NCBI GenBank assembly: GCA_041165345.1
Contig: JBEANQ010000039.1
Location: 1 to 16,353 of the forward strand
From: JBBKWH01 sp041165345
GTDB taxonomy: Bacteria > Pseudomonadota > Gammaproteobacteria > Pseudomonadales > Moraxellaceae
Direction of reading: 5' to 3'
DNA: 16,353 bases
Positions 1 to 6,578 of this stretch are shown in pieces (within the stretch, counting starts at the first letter, position 1; every line of letters starts with the position of its first letter). The notes under the pieces were generated by a model, which was not told the DNA's origin, did not search any database, and saw only the letters and a list, made by a program, of their open reading frames with translations. Both the position numbers and the translations under genes were made by a program.

Positions 1-32
1 TGTCCCCAGTTCGATTCTGGGTCGCGCCACCA
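1..32 (+). tRNA. 3' end of a tRNA, probably tRNA-Met (elongator), cut by the window edge
   Basis: The T arm is complete: 5-bp stem CCCAG/CTGGG at 5-9 and 17-21 around the loop TTCGATT. It is followed by the 3' acceptor strand TCGCGCC (22-28), discriminator A29 and an encoded CCA (30-32). The anticodon lies outside the window. The run GTCCCCAGTTCGATTCTGGG resembles the T arm of many proteobacterial elongator tRNA-Met genes, so Met is a guess from similarity. The tRNA call itself is firm. Confidence 0.85.
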
Positions 33-55
33 TATTGCACTGCGTTGCAGTGACC

Positions 56-90
56 AAAAACCCCCAAGTTCTGCTTGGGGGTTTTTGTTT
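56..90. terminator. Intrinsic terminator after the tRNA, possibly bidirectional
   Basis: An 8-bp perfect stem, CCCCCAAG (61-68) and CTTGGGGG (74-81), has a 5-nt loop. A-run 56-60 lies before it and T-run 82-86 after it. It ends plus-strand tRNA transcription. The A-run becomes a U-run on the other strand, so it can also stop the minus-strand transcript whose last stop codon (89-91) touches it. A smaller hairpin, CACTGC/GCAGTG (38-52), lies between the tRNA and the terminator. Confidence 0.9.
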
Positions 91-985
91 ATGGGCTTGA
101 CCAGCTGAGCCGTGCGTGAATGATGTCTGAATCACCACCATCGCTGTCGGTCACCAACCATAGCTCAGTGGCAGTCTGCTGTGGCTGATGCGCCACAATG
201 CCTTCCACCTTAATGGGCAAGGGTTGGCCGTCAACATCACACAGCGTCACCCAGCCAAGGGTGTCACCCGTTGCGGTGATCAGGCCAATCATGCTGCCCA
301 GCACCTCGCCATCATCATAGCTATTGGCACTGGTTTCGACGGATGCCGTGCAGGCCATCAATTGTGCATGACCCAACCAACACGCTCCCGACACGCCGCT
401 GTGGTGCTGTTGAATCTGTGGTGGGTTTAAATGAAACGTGTGTTGCCATGCCTGTGACAACGGCTTGCCCGCGCACAGTGCAGCAAGGTCAAACTGCATG
501 ACCCAATGTTGCTGGTCTAAATGCCCCCGCTGAAACATAAACACCTGTTGGTCATTGGCGCAGACGGCTTCTAGGTTTAATTCATGGCCGCCACAAGCAG
601 TCACCTGTTGTTCAAAAAAATCATAATCAGCCTGCTCATACAGCGGGTAAATCTGACTCTGTTCGGGGTCGAACAGCCGTATTGATTTGCGGTGTTCAGT
701 CGAGCCGGATCCCACCAACAACAGATGATCACGACCCTGCCAAGACACCGTGGCTAAGCCTTCAAAATCAGGTTTTTCGGCTTTGGCCATGGGGGTGAGC
801 GGCCAATCTTGCTCGGGAAATACCCCGATTTTTTCAATATCGTCGAGGGCTGGATTGGTTTTGAGCAGGTAGGGGGCATCATCAGGGATGAGATACAGGT
901 GTGAGCCGATCTGTTCAATGCCCGAGAGACCGCCAATGCCGCTTAAGGTGCGTCGGCTGATGATGTGACAGGTGAGTGTGGTCAT
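89..985 (-). CDS. Predicted beta-propeller protein of unknown function (DUF6929-like)
   Basis: The product has 298 residues, with no signal peptide and no membrane segment visible, so it is probably cytoplasmic. Short related motifs recur along the chain: GLSGIE near 19-24, DFEGLA 73-78, NLEAVC 137-142 and KVEGI 259-263. Such a pattern is typical of beta-propeller proteins related to esterase-like or phytase-like families. An acidic stretch, DSDGGDSD (280-287), near the C-terminus could bind a metal; this is inference. The start codon overlaps the comM stop by 4 bases (ATGA), which points to translational coupling, and no strong separate ribosome site is visible. The DUF6929 assignment is from memory of the motif style and is tentative. 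No enzymatic role can be given. Confidence 0.75.
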   Translation of the reverse strand: MTTLTCHIISRRTLSGIGGLSGIEQIGSHLYLIPDDAPYLLKTNPALDDIEKIGVFPEQDWPLTPMAKAEKPDFEGLATVSWQGRDHLLLVGSGSTEHRKSIRLFDPEQSQIYPLYEQADYDFFEQQVTACGGHELNLEAVCANDQQVFMFQRGHLDQQHWVMQFDLAALCAGKPLSQAWQHTFHLNPPQIQQHHSGVSGACWLGHAQLMACTASVETSANSYDDGEVLGSMIGLITATGDTLGWVTLCDVDGQPLPIKVEGIVAHQPQQTATELWLVTDSDGGDSDIIHARLSWSSP

Positions 986-2475
986 GAGGTGCGCTCAAAT
1001 CCGCGATAGCCAAGGGCTTCGGTTAAATGGGGACTGCTAATATGTTCTGTCCCTGCAAGGTCGGCAATGGTGCGGGCCACGCGCAGCACCCGATGATACG
1101 CCCGTGCCGACAGCGCCAGCCGTGCTTGTGCCATTTGCATCAGGCGTTGTTCGGCGTCACCCAGTACCGCGTGTTGGTCTAGCGCGTTGGGGGTGAGTGC
1201 GTGGTTGGCGTACTGTTGGCGGCTCATTTGCCGGTTGTGTGCGGCGATGACGCGTTCACGAACGCTGGCCGAGGCTTCGCTGGGTTGGTTTTTTTGCAGG
1301 TCACTGGCGGGCAGGGCAGGGACTTCAATATGTAAATCAATGCGATCAAGCAGCGGGCCAGACAGTCGCGCCCGATAGCGGCCAATGTGGTCGGGGGAGC
1401 ATTTGCAGCGGTTGGACCCGTCGCTAAAGTACCCACAGGGGCAGGGGTTCATGGCAGCAATCAATTGAAAACAGGCCGGAAAAGTCACTTGACGCGCCGC
1501 CCGTGAAATCACCACTTCATGCGACTCAAGCGGCTGCCGCAACACCTCTAGCACTTTGCGGTCAAACTCGGGCAGTTCGTCCAAAAACAAGACGCCATGA
1601 TGCGCCAGCGTAATTTCACCGGGTTTGGGCTGCGAGCCACCACCCACCAAGGCTGCCGCCGAGGCCGTATGGTGCGGACTACGAAACGGCCGAACCCCAA
1701 ACGGCTGCGCGGTCTGCGCAATCGAATAAATACTGGCGACCTCTAGTGCGTCTTCATCGCTCATCGGCGGCAAAATACTGGGCAAGCGTGACGCCAATAA
1801 GGTTTTACCCGTACCTGGTGGACCCGAAAACAAAATTGAATGGCCGCCTGCTGCGGCAATTTCTAAGGCACGCCGCGCCCGATGTTGTCCACGCACGTCA
1901 GACAAATCGGCCACAGGGCCGGTCACCGCCTGAACCGGTGGCGCAACACCCTGCGGCAAGCTAGCGACGCCTTCCAAATGCAGGCACAGGGCTTTTAAGG
2001 TGGGCGCACCAAACACCGCCAAGTCGCCAATACGGGCGGCTTCATTGGCATTGGCACTGGGTACAAATAAGGTTCGTTTGGACAGCTTGGCCGCTCGTGC
2101 CACCGCCAGTACGCCTTGCACAGGGCGTACATCGCCGTTTAGGGCGAGTTCTCCCACACATTCGCAGGCTTTTAGCGCTGCCAATGACAGTTGACCACTG
2201 GCGGCCAAAATGCCCAAGGCAATCGGTAAATCTAGCCGCGAGCCATCTTTGGGCAGGTCGGCAGGGGCGAGGTTAATGGTTAAGCGTCGATTGGGAAACG
2301 AAAACCCACTGTTTAAAATGGCCGAGCGCACGCGGTCTTTGCTTTCACGCACCGCACCTTCGGGCAGACCCACAATGGTCAGTGCGGGCAAGCCTTGGCT
2401 GAGATGGACTTCAACCTGAATTTCTGGCGCTGATAGCCCCAATGCGGCACGGGTATAAATAACGGCAAGTGACAT
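982..2475 (-). CDS. comM: ComM/YifB-family Mg-chelatase-like AAA+ ATPase
   Basis: The product has 497 residues, the usual length for the family. Order: an N-terminal Lon-protease-like (ChlI) domain, about 1-180, with the hallmark GLPEGAVRESKDRVRSA near 36-52; then the AAA+ Mg-chelatase domain with Walker A GPPGTGKT (218-225), Walker B GVLFLDE (294-300) and the conserved cysteine cluster CPCG (345-348) and CKC (357-359); then a C-terminal helical domain. In Vibrio cholerae ComM is a hexameric helicase that promotes branch migration when transformed DNA is integrated into the chromosome, so a role in recombination after DNA uptake is likely here. No clear Shine-Dalgarno lies before the ATG at 2475. 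It lies 92 bases after ubiK and overlaps the next gene by 4 bases, so the three are probably one operon. Confidence 0.96.
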   Translation of the reverse strand: MSLAVIYTRAALGLSAPEIQVEVHLSQGLPALTIVGLPEGAVRESKDRVRSAILNSGFSFPNRRLTINLAPADLPKDGSRLDLPIALGILAASGQLSLAALKACECVGELALNGDVRPVQGVLAVARAAKLSKRTLFVPSANANEAARIGDLAVFGAPTLKALCLHLEGVASLPQGVAPPVQAVTGPVADLSDVRGQHRARRALEIAAAGGHSILFSGPPGTGKTLLASRLPSILPPMSDEDALEVASIYSIAQTAQPFGVRPFRSPHHTASAAALVGGGSQPKPGEITLAHHGVLFLDELPEFDRKVLEVLRQPLESHEVVISRAARQVTFPACFQLIAAMNPCPCGYFSDGSNRCKCSPDHIGRYRARLSGPLLDRIDLHIEVPALPASDLQKNQPSEASASVRERVIAAHNRQMSRQQYANHALTPNALDQHAVLGDAEQRLMQMAQARLALSARAYHRVLRVARTIADLAGTEHISSPHLTEALGYRGFERTS

Positions 2476-2520
2476 GATTATTCATCTGAAATGTGGTGGA
2501 TTTTTCATGGCCTAAACGCC

Positions 2521-2549
2521 CACACCACTCTCTCAAATCGTGTGGTGTG
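2521..2549. repeat. Inverted repeat between ubiK and comM
   Basis: CACACCAC (2521-2528) and GTGGTGTG (2542-2549) pair perfectly over 8 bp with a 13-nt loop. No T-run follows on either strand, so it is not a standard intrinsic terminator. It lies in the 92-base gap upstream of comM and could be a regulatory hairpin, an mRNA-processing site or a protein-binding palindrome. Confidence 0.5.
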
Positions 2550-2567
2550 CGCTGTTATGGTGCGTGG

Positions 2568-2798
2568 CTAAAGAGAGGGAGTGGCTTGTTGCGCTTCTAG
2601 ACGATCCAATTGTTGAGCCAGTGCAGTGATGGTTCGGCGTGCCTCAACCAATTGCAATTCTTGGCGTTCTAGCTCGGCACGACTGACTAGATCAAGGCGT
2701 TCGACCATTTCAGCCATCAGCGCGCGCAGGTTTTTCTCAAGGTCTGCACGAGGCTCGTGCAATTGTGCCAATAGGCTTTGAATCAGTTGCTCCATCAT
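2568..2798 (-). CDS. ubiK: UbiK (BMFP/YqiC) ubiquinone-biosynthesis accessory factor
   Basis: The product has 76 residues, typical of the BMFP family. The N-terminal half is an amphipathic helix region (MMEQLIQSLLAQL, then the LRALMAEMVERLDLVSRAEL segment that marks the family). The C-terminal half is a heptad-rich coiled coil (LQLVEARRTITALAQQLDRL), as expected for a trimer-forming protein. In Escherichia coli and Salmonella, UbiK binds UbiJ and lipids and supports aerobic ubiquinone synthesis in the Ubi complex. Two ATG codons are adjacent (2798 and 2795) and the better choice is unclear. A GGAG lies about 12 nt upstream, further than usual. It is the first gene of the minus-strand set ubiK-comM-propeller, and is divergent from the TorF porin gene. 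Confidence 0.9.
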   Translation of the reverse strand: MMEQLIQSLLAQLHEPRADLEKNLRALMAEMVERLDLVSRAELERQELQLVEARRTITALAQQLDRLEAQQATPSL

Positions 2799-2947
2799 GG
2801 TGATGTCATGCTCCAGTTTGGTGCGTCAAGGAAAGATCAGCGGTAAAAGATGGCTGATTTTACTGTTTTAACAAAAACAAAATGATTTAACTTCATATAA
2901 TTGTGACATCTTAATGAAACAGATACATTTCAATCGTCAGAAACATC

Positions 2948-2975
2948 TTGATACATGCGTAATCTTACGTATTGT
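2948..2975 (+). promoter_or_regulatory. Candidate sigma-70 promoter for the TorF porin gene
   Basis: TTGATA (2948-2953) and TATTGT (2970-2975) are 16 bases apart, about 110 bases before the porin start. The -10 match is poor and the region is AT-rich, so chance matches are expected. The 286-base divergent gap 2799-3084 holds no gene I can support. It should contain promoters for both ubiK and the porin. Confidence 0.3.
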
Positions 2976-3084
2976 ATAAGGCATCAACACCAGTTTTACG
3001 TTGTGCAGACACACACGTAGGCTGGCATGAATGCTGCAGGAATGCGGTGTGACATTTTTTTGGATTGTCTCTTGGGAGTTCATC

Positions 3085-3858
3085 ATGAACGCATTGAAAC
3101 TGACTGCACTGACTCTTGTAATGGCCGCCAGCGCGACTGCTGCGCAAGCCGCCGATATCGTGACTATTCCTGATGTCTCCATCACAGGTTCGGTTGCTGC
3201 AACGACTGATTACTTGTTCCGTGGTATTTCGCAATCAAGCAACAATGCGGCCATTCAAGGTTCATTGGTTGCTAGCCATACCAGCGGTGTCTACGGTTCG
3301 CTGTGGGGTTCAAGCATTGCCAATGGTACTGGTGGTTCAGAAATGGATGCCTCGATTGGTTACGCGACCAAATTAGCAGCACTAAACAACGCAACGCTTG
3401 ATGTAGGCTTCATGCGCTATGTTTATGCTGGTGCCAACGACAAAAACATGGGTAGCGAGCCAGATTATAACGAAATCTATGGTTCGGTTCGTTATGACAG
3501 CGTTGTGTCAAAAGACGACATGGTCAAAGTGGGTGGTGCTTTCACCAATGAATACTATGCTGAAGCTGATCAATTTTTGAATCTGTTTGTTGACTACAGC
3601 ACACCTATCGCTGGTACCAACTTTGGTCTGGTGACACACGTCGGTTTTAATAACTTTGACGACGAAAAAATGATGAACAAAGCATTGACTACCAGCGGTA
3701 CTGATGACAGTTACATTGACTATAAAATTGGCACTACCTTCGGTGTTCAAGGTTTGGCCGCTGAGTTGTCATATGTAGGCTCGGATATTAAAAAGAAAGA
3801 TTGTGGCGGCAACCTGTGTGAAGGCCGTGCAGTATTCAGTCTGAGCAAAGCGTTCTAA
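3085..3858 (+). CDS. TorF-family putative outer-membrane porin
   Basis: The product has 257 residues. The ATG at 3085 is preferred because GGGAG (3074-3078) sits 6 nt upstream and the protein then begins with a clean Sec signal peptide cut after AQA (residue 22). An 18-residue upstream extension in the same frame would spoil this. The mature start carries VSITGSVAATTDYLFRGISQ (31-50), close to the family signature (TIGR02001 type). The rest alternates polar and aromatic residues as in beta-barrels and ends in Phe, as outer-membrane proteins usually do. Two cysteines near the C-terminus (CGGNLC) could form a disulfide. The transported substrate is unknown. The position just before glnK-amtB suggests, but does not show, a link to nitrogen compounds. 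A strong terminator separates it from glnK. Confidence 0.85.
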   Translation: MNALKLTALTLVMAASATAAQAADIVTIPDVSITGSVAATTDYLFRGISQSSNNAAIQGSLVASHTSGVYGSLWGSSIANGTGGSEMDASIGYATKLAALNNATLDVGFMRYVYAGANDKNMGSEPDYNEIYGSVRYDSVVSKDDMVKVGGAFTNEYYAEADQFLNLFVDYSTPIAGTNFGLVTHVGFNNFDDEKMMNKALTTSGTDDSYIDYKIGTTFGVQGLAAELSYVGSDIKKKDCGGNLCEGRAVFSLSKAF

Positions 3859-3889
3859 GTGCTTCTAGTGCGCTAATACGCTATAAAGA

Positions 3890-3919
3890 GAAGGTCGCGC
3901 AAGCGGCCTTCTTTTTTTT
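3890..3919 (+). terminator. Intrinsic terminator of the TorF porin gene
   Basis: GAAGGTCGC (3890-3898) pairs with GCGGCCTTC (3903-3911), with one G-T wobble and a GCAA tetraloop, followed by eight T (3912-3919). This is a textbook rho-independent terminator that separates the porin transcript from glnK. Confidence 0.93.
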
Positions 3920-3992
3920 ATGTGTTACTAACTGGCTGATCGGACAGACCCCAGCTTTGTATCGGTCGGAAGGTGATGCGTGATATGGCGTG

Positions 3993-4020
3993 TTGGCCTG
4001 ATTTTTGAATAGGTTATACA
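3993..4020 (+). promoter_or_regulatory. Candidate glnK promoter (weak sigma-54 match or sigma-70)
   Basis: TTGGCCTGATTTTTGAA (3993-4009) has the GG-N10-G spacing of sigma-54 promoters but GA instead of GC at -12. The same place can be read as a sigma-70 promoter, TTGGCC (3993-3998) and TATACA (4015-4020) with a 16-base spacer. Either would start transcription shortly before the glnK ATG at 4053. The two readings cannot be separated by eye. Confidence 0.35.
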
Positions 4021-4052
4021 CCAGTTTTTTTCTTAACCTGAGGTATCAAGAG

Positions 4053-4391
4053 ATGAAACTCGTTACTGCGGTTGTTAAACCGTTCAAATTAGATGATGTT
4101 CGTGAAGCCCTGTCCGATATTGGCGTTCAAGGGATTACTGTCACTGAAGTCAAAGGATTTGGTCGCCAAAAAGGCCACACAGAGCTGTATCGTGGTGCAG
4201 AATATGTGGTTGATTTTCTTCCAAAAGTAAAAATTGACATCGCTGTTCGTGACGAAATGGTCGAGCAAGTGATTGAAGCGGTAACGCGTGTGGCAAGCAC
4301 GGGCAAAATTGGCGATGGTAAAATTTTTGTCAGCAATCTTGAGCAAGTCATCCGCATTCGTACGGGTGAAACTGGATCTGATGCCGTCTGA
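4053..4391 (+). CDS. glnK: PII-family nitrogen regulator GlnK
   Basis: The product has 112 residues, exactly the PII length, when read from the ATG at 4053 (GAGG at 4040-4043, AAGAG just before the start). A longer reading from 4005 would add 16 non-conserved residues. The T-loop holds Tyr51 in the context RGAEYVVDF, the site uridylylated by GlnD in proteobacteria. The B-loop TGKIGDGKIF (83-92) binds ATP/ADP and 2-oxoglutarate. PII trimers report the nitrogen and carbon state. GlnK-type members plug the AmtB channel when ammonium is plentiful. The neighbouring amtB, 70 bases downstream, supports GlnK rather than GlnB. Confidence 0.95.
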   Translation: MKLVTAVVKPFKLDDVREALSDIGVQGITVTEVKGFGRQKGHTELYRGAEYVVDFLPKVKIDIAVRDEMVEQVIEAVTRVASTGKIGDGKIFVSNLEQVIRIRTGETGSDAV

Positions 4392-4404
4392 TCAATGGTC
4401 AAAC

Positions 4405-4422
4405 TGTGGCATGAAAATTGCC
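4405..4422 (+). promoter_or_regulatory. Sigma-54 (RpoN) promoter for amtB
   Basis: TGGCATGAAAATTGCC (4407-4422) matches the sigma-54 consensus TGGCAC-N5-TTGC almost fully. GG at 4408-4409 (-24) and GC at 4420-4421 (-12) are separated by exactly ten bases. The predicted start of transcription is about 4432-4434, roughly 30 bases before the amtB ATG. It lies in the glnK-amtB gap, so amtB may have its own nitrogen-controlled promoter. I saw no obvious NtrC palindrome nearby. Confidence 0.7.
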
Positions 4423-4461
4423 TTTTGCTGATCAACGATTGATGCTGTCTTGGGGGAATTC

Positions 4462-5955
4462 ATGATGAAACGTGCAATGCTTGCATTCGGCTTGGCCGGT
4501 GCGTTGCTGACGTCTTCTGGTCTATCTTGGGCTGAAGATGGCGTCGCTAGTGCGGCAGTGGCTACAGCTGCTCCTGCTCCTGCTGCGATGCCTCTGCCGA
4601 GTACACCAATGCCAGAAGCGACTGCGCCAGTAGTTGCAGCACCTGTTGCTGAGGCCGCAGCGCCTGCGGTTGTTGCTCCTGTGGTTGAAGCTGCACCTGC
4701 TGCTGAAAAACCAAAAGTTGACCGTGGTGATACCGCGTGGATGCTGATCGCAACAGCATTGGTTCTGATGATGACCTTGCCGGGTCTGGCGTTATTTTAC
4801 GGCGGTATGGTTCGTAAAAAAAATGTACTTGGCACCATGATGCACAGTTTGGCTGCTGCGGCAGTCGTAACCATTGTTTGGGTGGTTATTGGGTATTCAT
4901 TGGCTTTTGGTAATGGCGCATCAGAAGGTTTGGCACCGTATATCGGTGGTTTAGACCGTATTCTCATGAGCGGTGTTGGCGTAGATCAGTTGTGGACGGA
5001 TGCGGGCGGTACTGCGTATACCATCCCTGAAATGCTATTCATGGTCTTCCAAATGACCTTTGCCATTATCACTGTGGCAATTATGGCTGGTGCGTTTGCT
5101 GAGCGCATGAAGTTCTCTGCATTCTTGACTTTTGTTGCATTGTGGATCATCGCTGTTTATGCACCAATTGCGCACTGGGTCTGGCATGCAAAAGGCTGGT
5201 TATTTGCAGCAGGTGCGCTCGATTTTGCGGGTGGCACCGTGGTGCATATCAATTCCGGTATTGCCGGTTTGGTGGCGGCTTATGTGATTGGTCGTCGTGT
5301 CGGTCTAGGTCGTGAGCCAATGGCGCCACATAATCTGACTCTGACGGTGGTGGGTGCAGGCTTGTTGTGGGTGGGCTGGTTTGGCTTTAACGCTGGTAGT
5401 TGGTTAGGTGCTGATGGCCGCTCTGCGATGGCGATGGTCGTTACCCAAGTTGCTGCTGCTGCTGCTGCATTGTCGTGGTTGGTGGTTGAGCGTATTGCAC
5501 GGGGTCGTGCATCGGTTTTGGGTGGTGCATCCGGTGCGATTGCCGGTCTGGTCGCCATTACACCTGCGTCCGGTTATGTTGATGTTGCTGGTGCATTGGC
5601 GATTGGTCTGATTGGTGGTGCGGTATGCTTTTGGGGCACAACGGGTCTCAAACGCTTGCTCAAGGCTGATGACTCATTGGACGCCTTTGGATTGCATGGG
5701 ATTGGCGGTATTGCAGGTGCAATTCTGACAGCCTTCTTTGCAACTGAAACCGTGACTGGGGGTGTGCCTGTGGTATTGCCATTGGCAAAACAACTGTGGG
5801 TTCAAGCTGAAGGTATTTTGGCCACCATCGTGTATAGCGGTATTGTGACCTATATCTTGCTTAAAATCGTTGATGTCATCATTGGTCTGCGGGTGACTGA
5901 AGAAGAAGAACGCGAAGGGCTAGATGTGTCACAACATGGCGAGCGTGTTGACTAA
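4462..5955 (+). CDS. amtB: Ammonium transporter AmtB
   Basis: The product has 497 residues from the ATG at 4462; the ATG at 4465 is equally possible. GGGGGA (4452-4457) is the ribosome site, 4 or 7 nt away. Order: signal peptide cut near SWA (about 24), a periplasmic Ala/Pro/Val-rich stretch to about residue 85, then the Amt/Mep/Rh channel of about 11 helices starting with DTAWMLIATALVLMM. Hallmarks: FYGGMVRKKN (112-121), Asp254 in DFAGGTVVH, the pore twin histidines His262 (VVHINSG) and His412 (GLHGIGG), and FAERMKF after the third helix. It moves ammonium into the cell and is gated by GlnK from the cytoplasm. The acidic C-terminal tail (EEEEREG) matches the cytosolic part that contacts PII. 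A strong terminator follows. Confidence 0.96.
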   Translation: MMKRAMLAFGLAGALLTSSGLSWAEDGVASAAVATAAPAPAAMPLPSTPMPEATAPVVAAPVAEAAAPAVVAPVVEAAPAAEKPKVDRGDTAWMLIATALVLMMTLPGLALFYGGMVRKKNVLGTMMHSLAAAAVVTIVWVVIGYSLAFGNGASEGLAPYIGGLDRILMSGVGVDQLWTDAGGTAYTIPEMLFMVFQMTFAIITVAIMAGAFAERMKFSAFLTFVALWIIAVYAPIAHWVWHAKGWLFAAGALDFAGGTVVHINSGIAGLVAAYVIGRRVGLGREPMAPHNLTLTVVGAGLLWVGWFGFNAGSWLGADGRSAMAMVVTQVAAAAAALSWLVVERIARGRASVLGGASGAIAGLVAITPASGYVDVAGALAIGLIGGAVCFWGTTGLKRLLKADDSLDAFGLHGIGGIAGAILTAFFATETVTGGVPVVLPLAKQLWVQAEGILATIVYSGIVTYILLKIVDVIIGLRVTEEEEREGLDVSQHGERVD

Positions 5956-5977
5956 TCGTCACATCGCTTCATGCTGT

Positions 5978-6007
5978 AAAAACGAGCGCTGATGCGCTCG
6001 TTTTTTT
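5978..6007 (+). terminator. Intrinsic terminator of amtB
   Basis: CGAGCGC (5983-5989) and GCGCTCG (5994-6000) form a perfect 7-bp stem with a TGAT loop. A-run 5978-5982 comes before and seven T (6001-6007) after. It closes the glnK-amtB transcript before nrdR. Confidence 0.93.
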
Positions 6008-6089
6008 GTCTGCACATTGTGAACCGGCATCGAAAGAGGCAATTTGCTAAACTAGACAGGCAACCTCTCCCACCAAGGCGCATCCGTTT

Positions 6090-6578
6090 ATGCATTGCCC
6101 CTTTTGCAATACCCCTGACTGTAAGGTGATTGACTCGCGACTAGCCGCCGAAGGGCGTCAAATCCGTCGGCGTCGAGAGTGCCTGTCGTGTGGTGAGCGG
6201 TTTACCAGTTTTGAAATTATTGAGTTGGTCATGCCTCGCGTCATCAAATCCAATGGTCGTATTGAGCCGTTTGATGAAGCCAAACTGCGCCGGTCATTAA
6301 CCCTGCCCTTGCAAAAACGCCCTGTGAGCCTTGATCAAATAGACACGGCCATTTCGCGGATTAGCCAAACGCTGCGTAGCCTTGGCGAGCGCGAATTGCC
6401 TGCTTTGCGTATTGGCGAAGAGGTGATGAATGCCCTACGGGCGCTCGATTCGGTGGCGTATGTGCGTTTTGCATCGGTGTATCGGGACTTTCAAGATGTG
6501 GCAGCGTTTCGCGATGCAGTAGACCAATTGGGCGAAAAACTGCCGCTGCATGCTGACCCTGAAGGGCTTGAGTCATGA
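6090..6578 (+). CDS. nrdR: Transcriptional repressor NrdR
   Basis: The product has 162 residues, slightly longer than the usual 150 or so. The N-terminal zinc ribbon has Cys3, Cys6, Cys31 and Cys34 (MHCPFC and CLSCG), with the basic segment RQIRRRREC that helps bind DNA. An ATP-cone domain follows from about 46 to 136 (RVIKSNGRIEPFDEAKLRRS, then the KRPVS segment). In bacteria NrdR senses ATP and dATP and represses ribonucleotide reductase genes by binding paired NrdR boxes. No nrd gene is in this window, so its targets lie elsewhere. The start is fixed by the family's MHCPFC beginning. AAGG at 6075-6078 is the only ribosome-site candidate, and is distant. The stop overlaps the ribD start by 4 bases (ATGA), the usual nrdR-ribD arrangement. 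Confidence 0.96.
   Translation: MHCPFCNTPDCKVIDSRLAAEGRQIRRRRECLSCGERFTSFEIIELVMPRVIKSNGRIEPFDEAKLRRSLTLPLQKRPVSLDQIDTAISRISQTLRSLGERELPALRIGEEVMNALRALDSVAYVRFASVYRDFQDVAAFRDAVDQLGEKLPLHADPEGLES

Noticed and set aside
6008..6089. FMN riboswitch or RFN element before the riboflavin genes
   Set aside because: The leader of nrdR-ribD is short and shows none of the conserved RFN helices. The gap before ribE is only 40 bases, too short for one.
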